DNA of 64,000 nt from Hemerocallis citrina (lineage: Eukaryota; Streptophyta; Magnoliopsida; Asparagales; Asphodelaceae). The stretch covers positions 1-64,000 of the forward strand of contig JACEHZ010000210.1 of assembly GCA_017893485.1 (NCBI GenBank), read 5' to 3'. Every line of letters begins with the position of its first letter. Position 1 is the stretch's first letter. Below are positions 22,399 to 33,361 of the stretch, piece after piece. Made by a program: the position numbers and the translations under genes. Under the pieces are notes generated by a model. That model ran no database searches. It had not been told where the DNA came from and saw only the letters and a list, made by a program, of their open reading frames with translations.

Positions 22399-22952
22399 TG
22401 TTGGGAAAAACTCGGTAATTTCCCGCTTCGTGAAGTTAAGATGGGCACTTAAAGATATAGATAGAAATAGATGCAAGAGAGATTTACAACTCAAATGGAG
22501 ATTCTTCTACTATACAAAGAGTAGTAGGATTACAAGAATTTGACTCTCTATAACACACTCTCACAATTTTGTGGCTCACTCAAGCTTGAGAATTAGAACT
22601 TCTCAAGTTATCTTACTTTCTCTCAAAGTGGCTCTCTAACTCTCACTTTGGATTACAAGAGCATGTTTTTGGAGTGAGTAGGAATGAAGACTTCCACCCC
22701 TATTTATACTACTCCACACCCACAATGAACGGTGGAGATTAATTTGATCCAAGAGTGAAGATTAACTCTCTAGAATTCTCCATTTCTAGAGATCTCCATG
22801 AAACTATACCAACTCTCTAGAATTCTCCATTTCTAGAGATCTCTATGAAACTATACCTTTCAACTTCCTTCCACACTCTTCCATGAAGCTCAAGGATACT
22901 CCACATCTCTAGAGAATTCCATATTATTCTCAATTAAGGAAGGAACCCAACA
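22399..22952 (-). repeat. 5' LTR of the Tork-like Copia element
   Basis: It pairs with 14709-15260 and ends AACCCAACA directly before CATAG. Confidence 0.94.
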
Positions 22953-23110
22953 CATAGGTGATTGTACCATTCAAAATTTGTAATATGCGTTCTTGAGATG
23001 CATGCATGAATTGGCATACCTGATTGACATCAAAGGCAATATCAGGCCGTGAGAGAATAACATACTGGAGAGGACCAACGAGACTCCTAAACTGTCTACG
23101 GAGTTTAGAA
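22953..23110 (-). pseudogene. Old Copia fragment: end of reverse transcriptase (right part)
   Basis: The minus strand reads FRSLVGPLQYVILSRPDIA and VNQVCQFMHAS, the conserved region after the Copia catalytic block. It joins 14542-14708 across the Tork-like insertion. At about 23110 it meets plus-strand integrase sequence of another Copia copy, so an older rearrangement or end-to-end junction lies there. Confidence 0.85.
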
Positions 23111-24884
23111 ATTTCCTAGCCACTCAAGAAATCTTTCCTCAAATGTCTTGTCATGTAGCTCATACTCAAAATGACACTGCTGAAAGAAAACATAGGCATG
23201 TTATTGAAACCACTAGGGTCTTACTTCTTTCTGCCTCTATTCCTCCTCAATTCTGGGTTGAAGCTGCTCTTACTTTTTGTCTACTTAATCAACATCCAAC
23301 TTTCGACTATCATTGGTGGTGATACTCCATTCTCTCGACTCAAAGGCAAAGCTCCATCGTATAACCACATTGGGAATTTTGGTTGTGTTTGTTATGTTCT
23401 TCTTCCATCTCGTCAACGTAACAAATTATTCGAACAATCTGTTGAATGTATATTCCTTGGTTATGATCTTGAGCGAAAGAGCTATTGCTGCTATGATCCC
23501 AAAATAAGACGTCTTCATGTGTCTCGTGATGTTCACTTTGTAAAGATCGATTCTACTTCAGTAAAATTGATTCTTCTACATTTGATCATCATTCTTTGAA
23601 CTCTATATATCTATCTTCCACCTTGCTTGATTCATCTCCTATGATTGTTGCATCATCTCATATCCTGCCCACACCTACACAAGAGTCTTGTCCTCAACCA
23701 TCTCCTTCCTTAGCTCGTCCTCATATTCAGCCACTTCTGCATCACTTTACTTGTCGTGCTCAACCAATGACACATGAACCATCAATGCTTTCACCGACTC
23801 GTACAGTTTCTCCACTTGCTGATCCATCTGAATCTTGCTATCCTTTGAGGTCTCACCGTCCTACTTTTCGGTTTACCTACCCATCCTCGGGTAATCCGAA
23901 GTCTGCTACTTTTCTTGATGTTATTCATTCTCAAATTGAACCTCAAAACTTCAAAGAAAAATCACAGATTCCTGTTTGGCAACATGCTATAACAGATGAG
24001 GTGGATGTTTTCAGCAGTACATGCACTTGGAAATTTGTTCCATCTCCTTCAGGAGTACAACCGATTACATGCAAGTGGGTTTATAAGATCAAAACTGAGT
24101 TTGATGGCACTATTGATCGCTACAAGACTCATCTTGTTACATGAGGTTTTCAACAAGAATATGAGATTAACTATCAGGAAACTTTTGCTCAGGTTGTACA
24201 CATAACCACTGTTCGAAACCTTGTTATTGTTGCAGTTCGTAACTGACCTCTGTGGCAATTGGATGTGAAGAATGCATTCTTTCATTGTGAACTTTATGAA
24301 GAAGTTTATACGCTTCATCCTCCTGGTCTACATCATCTTACAATTATTGTATATTTCATCTTCGACATGCACTCTATTGTCTTAAACAAGCTCCACGTGC
24401 TTGGTTTGAGTGTTCTAGTTCCATAGTTCGCTCTGTTAGTTTTCGTCAGAGTATTCATGATTCGATTATGTTCATTCATTCCACTGAAAAATGCCACACA
24501 ATTTTGCTGCTATAAGCTGATGATATTATTCTTACTGGTGACGACCATGCCCATATTCAGACTGTGAAAATATATCTACAGAATCAGTTTGCAATGTCTG
24601 ATCCTTGCCTTCTACGGTATTTTCTTGGGATTGAAGTTATTAACTCTAGTGACCGTGATTATATTCTTTCTCAATAAAAATATACCGCAGATCTTCGAGT
24701 TTGTTCAAATATTTCTGAAACTCGTACTAATGCAACCCCTATGGAATTCTACTTGAAAATTCGGGCAACAGATGAGACTCCTCTTCCTGATCCTACTTGA
24801 TACCAGCATCTTGTGGATAGTCTAGTCTATCTCACCATTAACCGACCAGACATATCTCATGCATTCCATGTTTTGAGCCAGTTT
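23111..24884 (+). pseudogene. Degenerate Copia: integrase and reverse transcriptase
   Basis: Plus-strand integrase end (AHTQNDTAERKHRHVIE, FGCVCYVLLPSRQRNKL, SVECIFLGYDLERKSYCCYDP), linker, then reverse transcriptase (WQHAITDEV, CKWVYKIKTEFDG, LWQLDVKNAFFH, DDIILTGDD, YFLGIEV, RPDISHAF). There are many stops and frameshifts, and the tyrosine codon of the catalytic block is TAA (24513-24515), so this is an old dead copy. It is cut at 24884 by the TRIM and resumes at 25741. The gag and protease are missing on the left. Confidence 0.88.
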
Positions 24885-24889
24885 GTGTA

Positions 24890-25188
24890 TGTAATACCCC
24901 GTATTTGCAGCGAACAGTCGACTGGTCCATTTAGCAGTCGACTGCTACTACATAGTTGTGCCGGATTGGTTGGGCCAGATTTGAGAAGGATTTGAAAATT
25001 TTAGTCCCACATGGGAGGTGCACAAAAACTAATTTGAGTATAAATATAATTAGCCAATGATCAAGAGTCACCTAATTGGTTAACCACCTTTTGAGAGGCA
25101 GCCTGTGGTGGGCAGTTGTACTACATAGTATCTAATTTGTCTTCTGAAAATATTAAAATTTGTCTGAGTATTGGGGCAGGGCGTTACA
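24890..25188 (+). repeat. TRIM 5' LTR
   Basis: It runs from TGTAATACCCCG to GGGCGTTACA. Paired CAGTCGACTG-type motifs are at 24915 and 24935. Confidence 0.93.
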
Positions 25189-25436
25189 AATGGTATCAGA
25201 GCCGACTTTCGACACCGGGTGTATTTGCATGTCGAGGGTCTTGAAGACCTATTCGTGGGGTACACGACAGGGAGATAATTCTCCGGATAGGCAGGGAGAT
25301 GATTCTCCGGATATGTTCGCGTGTCGAGGGTCTACGGACCTATTCACGGAGCATGCAGGGTGTTAGAAAGGCGGATCCTACACTAGATGTGTGTCCCGTA
25401 CTCAGCGAGGACGCTGATTTCTAAAGGTGGGGTGTA

Positions 25437-25735
25437 TGTAATACCCCGTATTTGCAGCGAACAGTCGACTGGTCCATTTAGCAGTCGACTGCTACTGCAT
25501 AGTTGGGCCGGATTGGTTGGGCCAGATTTGAGAAGGATTTGAAAATTTTAGTCCCACATGGGAGGTGCACAAAAACTAATTTGAGTATAAATATAATTAG
25601 CCAATGATCAAGAGTCACCTAATTGGTTAACCGCCTTTTGAGAGGCAGTCTGTGGTGGGCAGTTGTACTACATAGTATCTAATTTGTCTTATGAAAATAT
25701 TAAAATTTGTCTGAGTATTGGGGCGGGGCGTTACA
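25437..25735 (+). repeat. TRIM 3' LTR
   Basis: It is the same length as the 5' LTR and nearly identical, with the same motif pair near 25462 and 25482. Confidence 0.93.
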
Positions 25736-25740
25736 GTGTA

Positions 25741-26290
25741 TACCCCTACATCTGTGCACTATGACCATCTACTTTGGATACTTTGCTATCTTCGTGGAAC
25801 GATCATTCGTTCCCTATTCTTCTCCAAGTCCTCTTCACTCGCACTGAAGGCCTTTACTGATGTCACATGAGCTAGTAATCTTGATGATAGGCGATCCATC
25901 AAGGACTATTATGTTTCTTGGGACTTCTCTCATTTCCTGGAAGTCCAAGAAGCAGACTACAGTCTCTCGTTCGAGTTCTGAGGCTAAACTTCATGCTCTT
26001 GCTGCGACCACAATAGAAGTAGAATGGTTGCAATGGTTACTGGAGGACCTCAGCATTGTTTCGAATCCTACTCCCGTCTTTTGTGACAACACTAGTAGTA
26101 TCAGAATTGCTTCTGATCTGGTTAAGCATGTGCTCACAAAACATATTGGTATTGAAAATTTCTTCACTTGGGAACGCGTTCCTAACGTCATATCACTTCA
26201 TTTTGTGCCTTCTGAAGCTTAATGTGAGGATTTCTTTACGAAATCTCAAATGAAGGTCTAACATCACGCATTGCTTTCCAAACTCACTCT
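25741..26290 (+). pseudogene. Degenerate Copia: RNase H
   Basis: This continues 23111-24884. Shifting plus-strand frames give LCYLRGTI, ISWKSKKQTTVSRSSSEAKL, CDNTSSIRIA and AFRIA-like remnants of the domain end. Several frameshifts and stops are present. The 3' LTR expected after 26290 is not recognisable. Confidence 0.85.
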
Positions 26291-26780
26291 TGTTGATCCA
26301 CCATGAGTTTGAGATGAGCTATTATATCTATATCTTATACTAATAGGAGAGAGAGTTTACCCCATCTCTCATTTCTCTATTTTGAAATAAAGAAACGAGA
26401 GGAAAACTAGAGATTCCTATTTAACTAACACGTGTACTATGCACGATTTTATTAAAAAAATCAAAACAAAATAAAAACCACAATCACTCAAACACAGTCT
26501 CATCCCTTCACACATTCCCAAACCCACCCCAACGAGAAATAGTATGCAAAAAATGCTGCTCCTGCCCCCAACAGCTTTAGTAATATTCAATTGAATAACA
26601 TTATGGTTTGGCAGTAATTCCCTAAACCATCTTCTCATGTGAATGATAATGAAGATTTCAGTGATTATGATAGGGATAATATTCATAAGTTTCTCTCAAT
26701 TCTCTTACACTTTTTTGGAATTCTATAATTTTATGAGTCTCTCAAAACTATTTTAGGTTGTGCAATTTGCATAGGGTAAC

Positions 26781-26817
<37 letters not shown>

Positions 26818-26840
26818 TATATATATATATATACACACAC
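26291..26840. other. Intergenic with possible Helitron-like end and microsatellites
   Basis: ATCTTATACTAATAGGAGAG (from about 26333) with CACGTGTACTATGCACG near 26431 resembles a Helitron 5' end, but there is no matching 3' end. A (GT)n tract at 26785-26816 runs into (TA)n at 26817-26833. The 89-codon minus-strand frame (26417-26686) has no recognisable domain. Confidence 0.4.
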
Positions 26841-27212
26841 ACTAATAATTTACATGTGCGATGCACGTCTTAATAAATATATATTTTTTAAAGTAAAAAT
26901 TTTGACGTAGTCTGGCCTCGAACCTGAGACCTCTTTTATATTAGTTATGTACGGACAATGCACGTCTTAATAAGACTAGAAGGATTTGAAAGGCATTATG
27001 GCATTAAGATTTCGAAGGTTTAGCCAAGGTTTAGCTCAGGACCCCACTACTCGCCGTATTTGGTTTGGTATTGCTATCGCACATGACTTTGAATTTTTTA
27101 AAATATAAATAAAAACTATGACGTAGTGAGAACTCGAACCTGAAACCACCTTCATATTAGTTATGTACGTGCATCACACACGTTGATAGATTGACACAAA
27201 GGTCTTCTCCCA
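26841..27212 (+). mobile_element. Helitron-like copy 2, with plastid DNA insert
   Basis: ACTAATAATTTACATGTGCG, then ATGCACGTCTTAATAAATAT, GACGTAGTCTGG, GAGACCTC, a second GCACGTCTTAATAA, AAATAAAAACT, AACCTGAAACC and TTGATAGATTGACAC follow the same order as in the copy at 54711-54985. The difference is a plastid insert between the second GCACGTCTTAATAA and AAATAAAAACT. Confidence 0.6.
26977..27093 (+). pseudogene. psaB: Nuclear plastid DNA: 5' end of psaB
   Basis: From the ATG at 26998 the frame reads MALRF, then [18 protein letters not shown], then HDFE: 32 codons matching the N-terminus of photosystem I protein PsaB. Differences from the usual plastid protein are Arg for Pro at residue 6 and Ile for Thr near residue 27. 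The upstream AGAAGGATTTGAAAGGCATT also looks like the plastid psaA-psaB spacer. After residue 32 the plastid sequence stops abruptly. The fragment is too short to function. It marks a plastid-to-nucleus transfer within the Helitron-like repeat. Confidence 0.9.
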
Positions 27213-27240
27213 TTATATATATATATATATATATATATAA
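27213..27240. repeat. (TA)n tract
   Basis: An uninterrupted TA tract at the left edge of the first foldback element. Confidence 0.9.
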
Positions 27241-27245
27241 ATGCT

Positions 27246-27832
27246 CCATTGAAAACAGGTTCGTTTTCACCAGGTTGGAAAACAGCGATCTGAGCCGTTG
27301 GATCGCTCTTGATCGTGATCAACGGCTCAGATCGCTGCCGCCCATCACCCATCTCACTTAAGTGGCGGAGGGTTAATTTGGGAATTTCGTCCCAAATAAC
27401 TCTTCGCCTCATTCGCTCTAAAAAATTGAATGAACCTAGGCCGAGGTTATAAAAAATTGAATAAACCTAGACCGTTGTTTGGAACAACGGCCTTTTATAA
27501 CCTATGCCGTTGTTCCCAACAACGACCTCGGCTATAAAATTTCGCTGTATCAAATTACGTAGGCTATAAAATTTTATAGCCTAGGCCATTGTTGGGAACA
27601 ACGGCCTAAGTTATAAAAGGCCGTTGTTCCAAACAACGGCCTATGTTTATTCAATTTTTTAGAATCCGTGATGCGAAGAGTTATTTGGGACAAAATTTCC
27701 AAATTAACCCTCCGCCACTTAAGTGAGATGGGTGATGGCCGACGGCGATCTGAGCCGTTGATCACGAACAAGAGCGATCCAACGGCTCAGATCGCTGTTT
27801 TCCAACCCGGTGAAAACAAACCCGTTTTCAAT

Positions 27833-27834
<2 letters not shown>
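27246..27834. mobile_element. Foldback element E1 in TA tract, with AACAACGG palindromes
   Basis: Long inverted arms: CCATTGAAAACAGGTTCG, GCGATCTGAGCCGTTGGATC and CACTTAAGTGGCGG on the left have inverted copies on the right ending GTTTTCAATGG. The centre is an array of palindromes such as CCGTTGTTTGGAACAACGG (about 27472) and GGCCGTTGTTCCAAACAACG (about 27621). Both sides are pure TA repeat. There is no coding capacity; frames on both strands are mirror artefacts. Confidence 0.85.

Positions 27835-27881
<47 letters not shown>
27835..27881. repeat. (TA)n tract
   Basis: About 22 TA units between foldback element E1 and the hAT element. Its end TATATAAG forms the target duplication of the hAT element. 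Confidence 0.92.
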
Positions 27882-29504
27882 CAGTGGCGGGGCTAGGATT
27901 TTCATCCAGCGAGAGCGAAATCACAAAAACCACAAATTTATAAAAGGGAGACTTATGGTGTGTAGTTTTTGTTAAAAGATGTTCTAGTGCAATATGAGAC
28001 TAGTTTGAAGTTAATTTATAGTTTTTGAAATATGGAATACAAAGATAATTTTAAGTCAGTCAATTATTATGAAATATCCAATTTAGCAGCAATTTGTAGC
28101 ATCACTTGCTTGCTCAGAAAGATAAAGGCGCTGGCGGTTCTTGTATTTTGAAGCTTCTAGCTTGGGACCCCACCTTTACAAAAAAAATAAAAATGCTATG
28201 ATATAATATATAAAAAATACAAATGCAATTATCATGTGAAATCATGCATATACACTAGGATATGCTCATCGAAAACAAAATGTACAGTAGTTTTGATAAG
28301 TTATCTCAACAAAGAAGCAACTGATGTGAATTATTTGTACAACCTGATTATGTTGAGATCATAAGCAAAATGTACAGTAAAAAAATTAAGTGGCTGGGAA
28401 GAATGGGTATTCTTAAGGTCATGGACCGATTATGCTTTGGTGCACTTAATCCTTTCTTCTCTTTCTCTTACTAATACAATTTTAATATCATAAGCGAAAG
28501 CTGCGAAGCGGCCAAGATTTCTTTCCTAACTCCGATAACTATAGTTACCAACATCCAACAGTCATGTCTATTATAGCCAGTCATAAATCTTGTGTTTGCG
28601 CTAGGCTCGGCCCTGGGGCAGGGCCTAGAGGGCGGCCGCTCTGGGCCCCCAAAATTTGGGGTCCATTTTTTTTATATAACTTTTCAATAAAAAAAAATAA
28701 CATTGGCTTGGTTTTCAATCAGACAAAGCTAAACAGTAGTTACTTATACCGCATTGGGATATTGCAAATTGCACAAGAAATAACACCCCAATTTATACAT
28801 TTGAGCAATAATATCGAATGGATGCAATAAATTCAAAATTTTCCTGGGTTCAGAACAAAAGTAGAGGTCCTTAAGACTTGGAAAGTACCTATCGCTGTTA
28901 TTAGTTTGAACGCTTCCAAGGCGTTGAATTATTTTCACCCCCCTGCAAACTCTCAAAAATTGTATGCTTTCCTGAAAGAAAGAAAAACAAGTGAATTAAA
29001 CTCTGTTAAACATAGTGCATAATAAGAATTAAAAAGAACTTTATTAAAAATAACAATAATAAATTCGAGTCAAAGTTGACTGCAGAGATTCATAGATGAT
29101 GGAGATTGGAGCATGGAAAGAAAGAAAGAAAAGAAGAAAGAAGAGAGAGGTAGGGAGCCTACTCAGCCTAGGGTAGAGAGAGGTAGGGAGCCTACTCAGC
29201 CTAGGGTTTCGGTGCAGGGCCTGGAGGCTAGAAGGAAGGAGAGATTGAGAGAGGCTGAGAGCTAGGGTTTCGAATTTTGAAGCACTGAAAGAAAGAAAGA
29301 AAGAAAAGAAGAAAGAAGGGGAGGCGTCGAAGTCGGCGAGGAGAAGTGGGAGCAGATTTTCATTTTGAGCTGAGTGGGAGTAGAGGGGAGCAATTTGGGC
29401 TGAGTGAGGGGGAGCAGATTTTTTTATGTACTGGGCTTTTAAAGAGCTGACGAAATTCAGGGGGAGCGGCTGCTCCCCCTGGCCCTTCACTCCCTCCGCC
29501 ACTA
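27882..29504. mobile_element. hAT-type non-autonomous element, 1.6 kb
   Basis: Terminal repeats CAGTGGCGGGGCTAGG and CTCCGCCACTA (inverted) are flanked by an 8-bp duplication TATATAAG / CATATAAG with one mismatch (27874-27881 and 29505-29512). CAGTGGCGGAGC ends and 8-bp duplications are typical of a widespread plant hAT group. There is no transposase. At 28600-28665 GGGCCCCCAAAATTTGGGG looks like the end of a second hAT-like element. A 3' block (29100-29480) has a tandem repeat GAGAGAGGTAGGGAGCCTAC. A 152-codon minus-strand frame (29044-29502) has no recognisable domain. Confidence 0.82.
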
Positions 29505-29512
29505 CATATAAG

Positions 29513-29714
29513 TCTTCGGTTGCGAACGAGGGTTGCGGTGAACTGCATGTGATGATGTCGCTATCCCTAATAGCGGTAACAATGCAAATGATGTCGCTTT
29601 TCCAAATAGCAGCATCAGGATGCTGCTATTTCCAATAGATGCAGCTATTGGGGCTAGAGGTAACAGTTCGCTCGCACGCAGTTCGCACCAACTCTCGTTC
29701 GCAACTGAAGATTT
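29513..29714. mobile_element. Foldback element E2
   Basis: TCTTCGGTTGCGAACGAGGG and GTGAACTGC on the left are inverted as GCAGTTCGCACC and CTCGTTCGCAACTGAAGA on the right. The right flank is (TA)n (29719-29767). The original left flank is the TA tract now separated by the hAT insertion. Confidence 0.82.
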
Positions 29715-29716
29715 TC

Positions 29717-29718
<2 letters not shown>

Positions 29719-29767
<49 letters not shown>
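29719..29767. repeat. (TA)n tract
   Basis: About 24 TA units between foldback elements E2 and E3. Confidence 0.95.
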
Positions 29768-30630
<863 letters not shown>

Positions 30631-30696
<66 letters not shown>

Positions 30697-30720
30697 AAAC
30701 AGGAGTATATATATATATAT
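30631..30720. repeat. (CT)n(TA)n, short spacer, (TA)n
   Basis: CT to 30666, TA to 30690, then AAAAGAAAACAGGAG (30691-30705), then TA to 30720. The spacer matches the left end of foldback element E6. Confidence 0.92.
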
Positions 30721-30893
30721 AGGGTAAAAGGGATATGAGCAACTTGCTCATTTAGTAAATGAGCAATTGATCATGTGGCATGCATGTGATACATTGGACA
30801 ACTAACCACTTTTAGAATTTTCCAATTACATGCATGCCACCTTATCAATTGCTCATTTACTAAATGAGGTTGTTGCTCATACCCCTTTTCCCC
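30721..30893. mobile_element. Foldback element E5, 173 bp
   Basis: The left arm GGGTAAAAGGGATATGAGCAAC and CTCATTTAGTAAATGAGCAA is repeated inverted as TTGCTCATTTACTAAATGAG, then GTTGCTCATACCCCTTTTCCCC. The flanks are (TA)n on both sides. Confidence 0.85.
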
Positions 30894-30927
30894 ATATATA
30901 TATATGTGTATATATATATATATATAT

Positions 30928-31066
30928 AAAGAAAACAGGAGCTGCACTAGCAGCGCTGGAAGGTTCCTGCACTGCCGTGACTCCAGCATGTGGAGCCCAC
31001 ACCCCACATGTTGGAGTCACGACAGCGTAGGAACTTTCTTGTGCTGTCAGTGCAGCTCCAGCATCG
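30928..31066. mobile_element. Foldback element E6, 139 bp
   Basis: GAGCTGCACTAGCAGCGCTG, GGTTCCTGCACTGCCGTGAC and TCCAGCATGTGG pair with CCACATGTTGGAGTCACG, GCGTAGGAACTTTCTT and CAGTGCAGCTCC. TA tracts lie on both sides; the right one (31067-31083) joins the receptor-kinase pseudogene. Confidence 0.83.
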
Positions 31067-31078
31067 TATATATATATA

Positions 31079-31868
31079 TATACTCATAGAGTAATAGTAT
31101 GTTTGATTCATTAGCGCAAAATCCAAGCAGCTTGGCAAGATTTAGATGATGGATGTTTGCCCATTGTCTTCATCTCTGCTGCCAAGAACTCGCCCATGCC
31201 TTGATCCACATGATCCAACCTTTCTACTGCGCTAAGAGCCCCATCCTTTAATTCCCCTTTGAACACCGTTCCATACCCTCCTCTACCAAGATTTATGGAA
31301 AAAGTTTTGGTTACCAACGAAAGTTCCTTGCATGTAAATCTTTTTTGTTACAGGACTTGCTCAAAGCAATCTTTTCCATGACGCTTTCTTCCTTTAATAC
31401 TCCACCAAATAGCCCAACATAGCATCGAACATATGACTATAGAGGTCATACTAGCCAATGCCTTCCCAATTGGCAATGATTTTTTTAAAAAATCTTTGCA
31501 TTTGGATTATGAGGTTCGGGGGAAAGTGGTACCTTGATAGATGCAATCGAGTTAACTCTTCATACCATGTTTTATTTGAGCTCTTCTAATCAATAGCTCA
31601 TCAGTAAACAAATAGCATTGTCCATGAGATGCATTGGTCTCGTTGGTAAGGAAAGTAGCAAGTTGAATTGCCATTGCAATTTTGCTTGTAAGCTCCAAAT
31701 TTATTAAGACCCTCAGTAACTACTCCACTATCAATATAGCTGAAGTAAGAGAGGTTGTCAAAATCCAAAGGCCGATATGGAAGGGGATACAATGAATTCT
31801 GAGTTGAACTGTAACAGAAAAACTGCCCCCCACTACGCGAAGAGTCCTGATTTGTAATGAAGTACTGA
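31079..31868 (-). pseudogene. G-type lectin S-receptor-like kinase fragment
   Basis: On the minus strand, in order: an extracellular segment (LYPLPYRPLDFDNLSYFSYI, then KQNCNGNSTC, like the PAN/cysteine region of SD2-5-type kinases), a hydrophobic stretch near 31440-31390 (SIVICSMLCWAIWW) that could span the membrane, a juxtamembrane segment with one stop, then the kinase N-lobe: RFTCKELSLVTKTFS, glycine loop LGRGGYGTVFKGEL, and with a frameshift NIHHLNLAKLLGFCANES and LLLYE at the hinge. The rest of the kinase is absent: a TA microsatellite with foldback element E6 begins at the hinge codons. The N-terminal lectin domain is also absent, cut by the CACTA end at 31869. It is a dead host-gene fragment. 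Confidence 0.82.
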
Positions 31869-32350
31869 CACTACAACCAATCGATATTATCCCGGCGTTT
31901 AGGTAGAAATGCAGCGGTAGCTCCTCGTATAAAAGATAAAAACCCGCTCCTACCCAAGCATTTTAAAGAAACGCCGGTGTAGGGGATCTATCCCGGCATT
32001 TGCTGTATAAACGCCGCAAATGGCGGGATAGAGAGATCAAAAACATCCCTTATTCCCCTCCCAAAATTCATTACTCAATTTTAATTTCTGTCCAAAAAAT
32101 TTTCCCTCTCTTTCCCGCTCACGAACCTAGAGACTGCCTCGCCGTCGCCGTGCCCCCCAAACCACCACACACACACGTCATCATTCCACGACCATCCAAG
32201 CCCCCACATCTCTCTCACAAACCCAAGCCTCGACCACTGTTGCCACCTCCGTTGTTCTCCCCACGTCGTCGTTGCTGTTCCCACGCGTCACTCCAATCAC
32301 CATCACCCTCCTCCCTTTCTCAAACCCTATGTATGAATTTGAGAATTTGA
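31869..32350 (+). mobile_element. CACTA transposon end (CACTACAACC)
   Basis: CACTACAACC at 31869 is followed by sub-terminal repeats of CCCGGCGTTT, AACGCCGG and CCCGGCATTT in both orientations (31890-32030), typical of CACTA/EnSpm ends. The possible 3-bp target is TGA (31866-31868). The other end was not found in the window. A plus-strand proline/histidine-rich frame (32000-32350) is C-rich leader-like sequence without recognisable domain. Confidence 0.7.
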
Positions 32351-32865
32351 GAATATGTTAATTTGTGAATTTGAGAATTTGGGATTGTGACTAGAATAAT
32401 TAAGGTTTGTGGAATTATGGAAAAATTATGGTTTGTTTGACTGCGGAAAAAAATTATAGGAGAGAAGAAGAATTGTGGTTTGTGAATGTTATAATTCAAC
32501 ATAATTATGATGTATTAATAAGTAAATTAACAAATCAATGTTGAAGAAGTCATATTAGAGAACTAGAACTAGACTCACCAATCATTAGTTCATCATATAT
32601 AGCTTTGTAATGCCCTAATCTCTAATATTATAGTGGGAGAGTTTGGGATTGTAATTTGTAGATAACCTGTAATTTGTAAACATTAATTCAATCATCTAAT
32701 CTCAACCATTCATTTTTAAGTGGAAGTTATATTAACCATTCATTTACTTAATTGTTGTTAGTGACCATAATACCTTCAATATTGCAATTTATTTACGACA
32801 TAGAGTAATTATTTACAAAAGTGTCATTCATATAAAATAAAAGTTGATGCCACTAGGGGTAATTT
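32351..32865. other. AT-rich intergenic, nothing recognised
   Basis: There are repeats of GAATTTGAGAATTTG near 32333-32382 and no coding signal. Confidence 0.5.
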
Positions 32866-32988
32866 GTAAATAGTTGTGATGAGTAAAGTAAGATCTCAGG
32901 TTCGAGGCCAGATTATGTCTTAGTATTTACTTTAAGAAGAAAAAAAATGTTAGGGTGTGCATCGCGCGTGCAGATTACTTGTGTGTGC
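32866..32988 (-). mobile_element. Helitron-like copy 3, minus strand fragment
   Basis: The minus strand reads CAAGTAATCTGCACGCGCGATGCACACCCTAACA, shortened here to the recognisable CGCGATGCACACC core, then TTAAAGTAAATACT and TCGAACCTGAGATC, in the same order as copies at 2927, 26841 and 54711. Confidence 0.5.
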
Positions 32989-32991
32989 GTG

Positions 32992-33361
32992 TGTAACCCC
33001 CGTTCCCGTTTATACAGATTTGTATTTTTCTTTTCACCGTATTATTGTATTTTAAAATTTTTCCATAATTCTTTCTATTCTTCCAAACTCTATTGCACGT
33101 ATTTGAATAATCAATTATTTTTATCAAGCCCAAACCATCTTATAGTTTGTAAGCCCAATCTTTTATCTCTTCTATAATTATTATTTTATTTGTGAAGCCC
33201 AAACCTAAAGCCCAAGTCTATTAATCCAAGTCCACGCTTTCAACCCTAAACAAATCTATCGTAACCCATTACCCGTTAACCCAACTCAATCCACTAACCC
33301 AAACCCAACTCCCCTCCTATCTGTTTGTGGACCAGATCAACAAAACCCCTCACATCCCCCA
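32992..33361 (+). mobile_element. Left part of a TGTAACCCCCG LTR-like element
   Basis: TGTAACCCCCGTTCCCG resembles the TGTAAYRCCCCG starts of long plant Gypsy LTRs. The rest would lie to the right of the 15-kb Gypsy element (from 48512), since that element's target duplication CCCCA cuts this sequence. No 3' end or own target duplication was found. Confidence 0.4.

Larger units (their letters stand above)
14709..22952 (-). mobile_element. Tnt1/Tork-like Copia retrotransposon, minus strand
   Basis: LTRs of 552 and 554 bp (14709-15260 and 22399-22952, TGTTGGG...CCCAACA) are flanked by CATAG (14704-14708 and 22953-22957). The gag-pol frame is nearly open, and a primer binding site complementary to initiator tRNA-Met is present. 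A 3123-bp solo LTR is nested in the leader. Without it the element is 5116 bp, the normal size of this lineage. It inserted in an older Copia fragment at the reverse transcriptase/RNase H boundary. Confidence 0.95.
24890..25735 (+). mobile_element. TRIM (terminal-repeat retrotransposon in miniature), 846 bp
   Basis: Two 299-bp LTRs (24890-25188 and 25437-25735) flank a 248-bp interior that begins, two bases after the LTR, with TGGTATCAGAGC (25191-25202), the initiator-tRNA-Met primer site, and ends with the purine-rich AAAGGTGGGG (25424-25433). The 5-bp duplication GTGTA is at 24885-24889 and 25736-25740. There is no coding capacity. By eye the LTRs differ at about six positions. The interior carries tandem pieces around GTCGAGGGTCT and GGGAGATRATTCTCCGGAT. 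It inserted in the Copia reverse transcriptase/RNase H region. Confidence 0.93.

Noticed and set aside
29044..29502. 152-codon minus-strand frame inside the hAT element
   Set aside because: Low-complexity serine/leucine/phenylalanine sequence from GAAAGAAAG and tandem AGGTAGGGAGCC repeats; no transposase motif.
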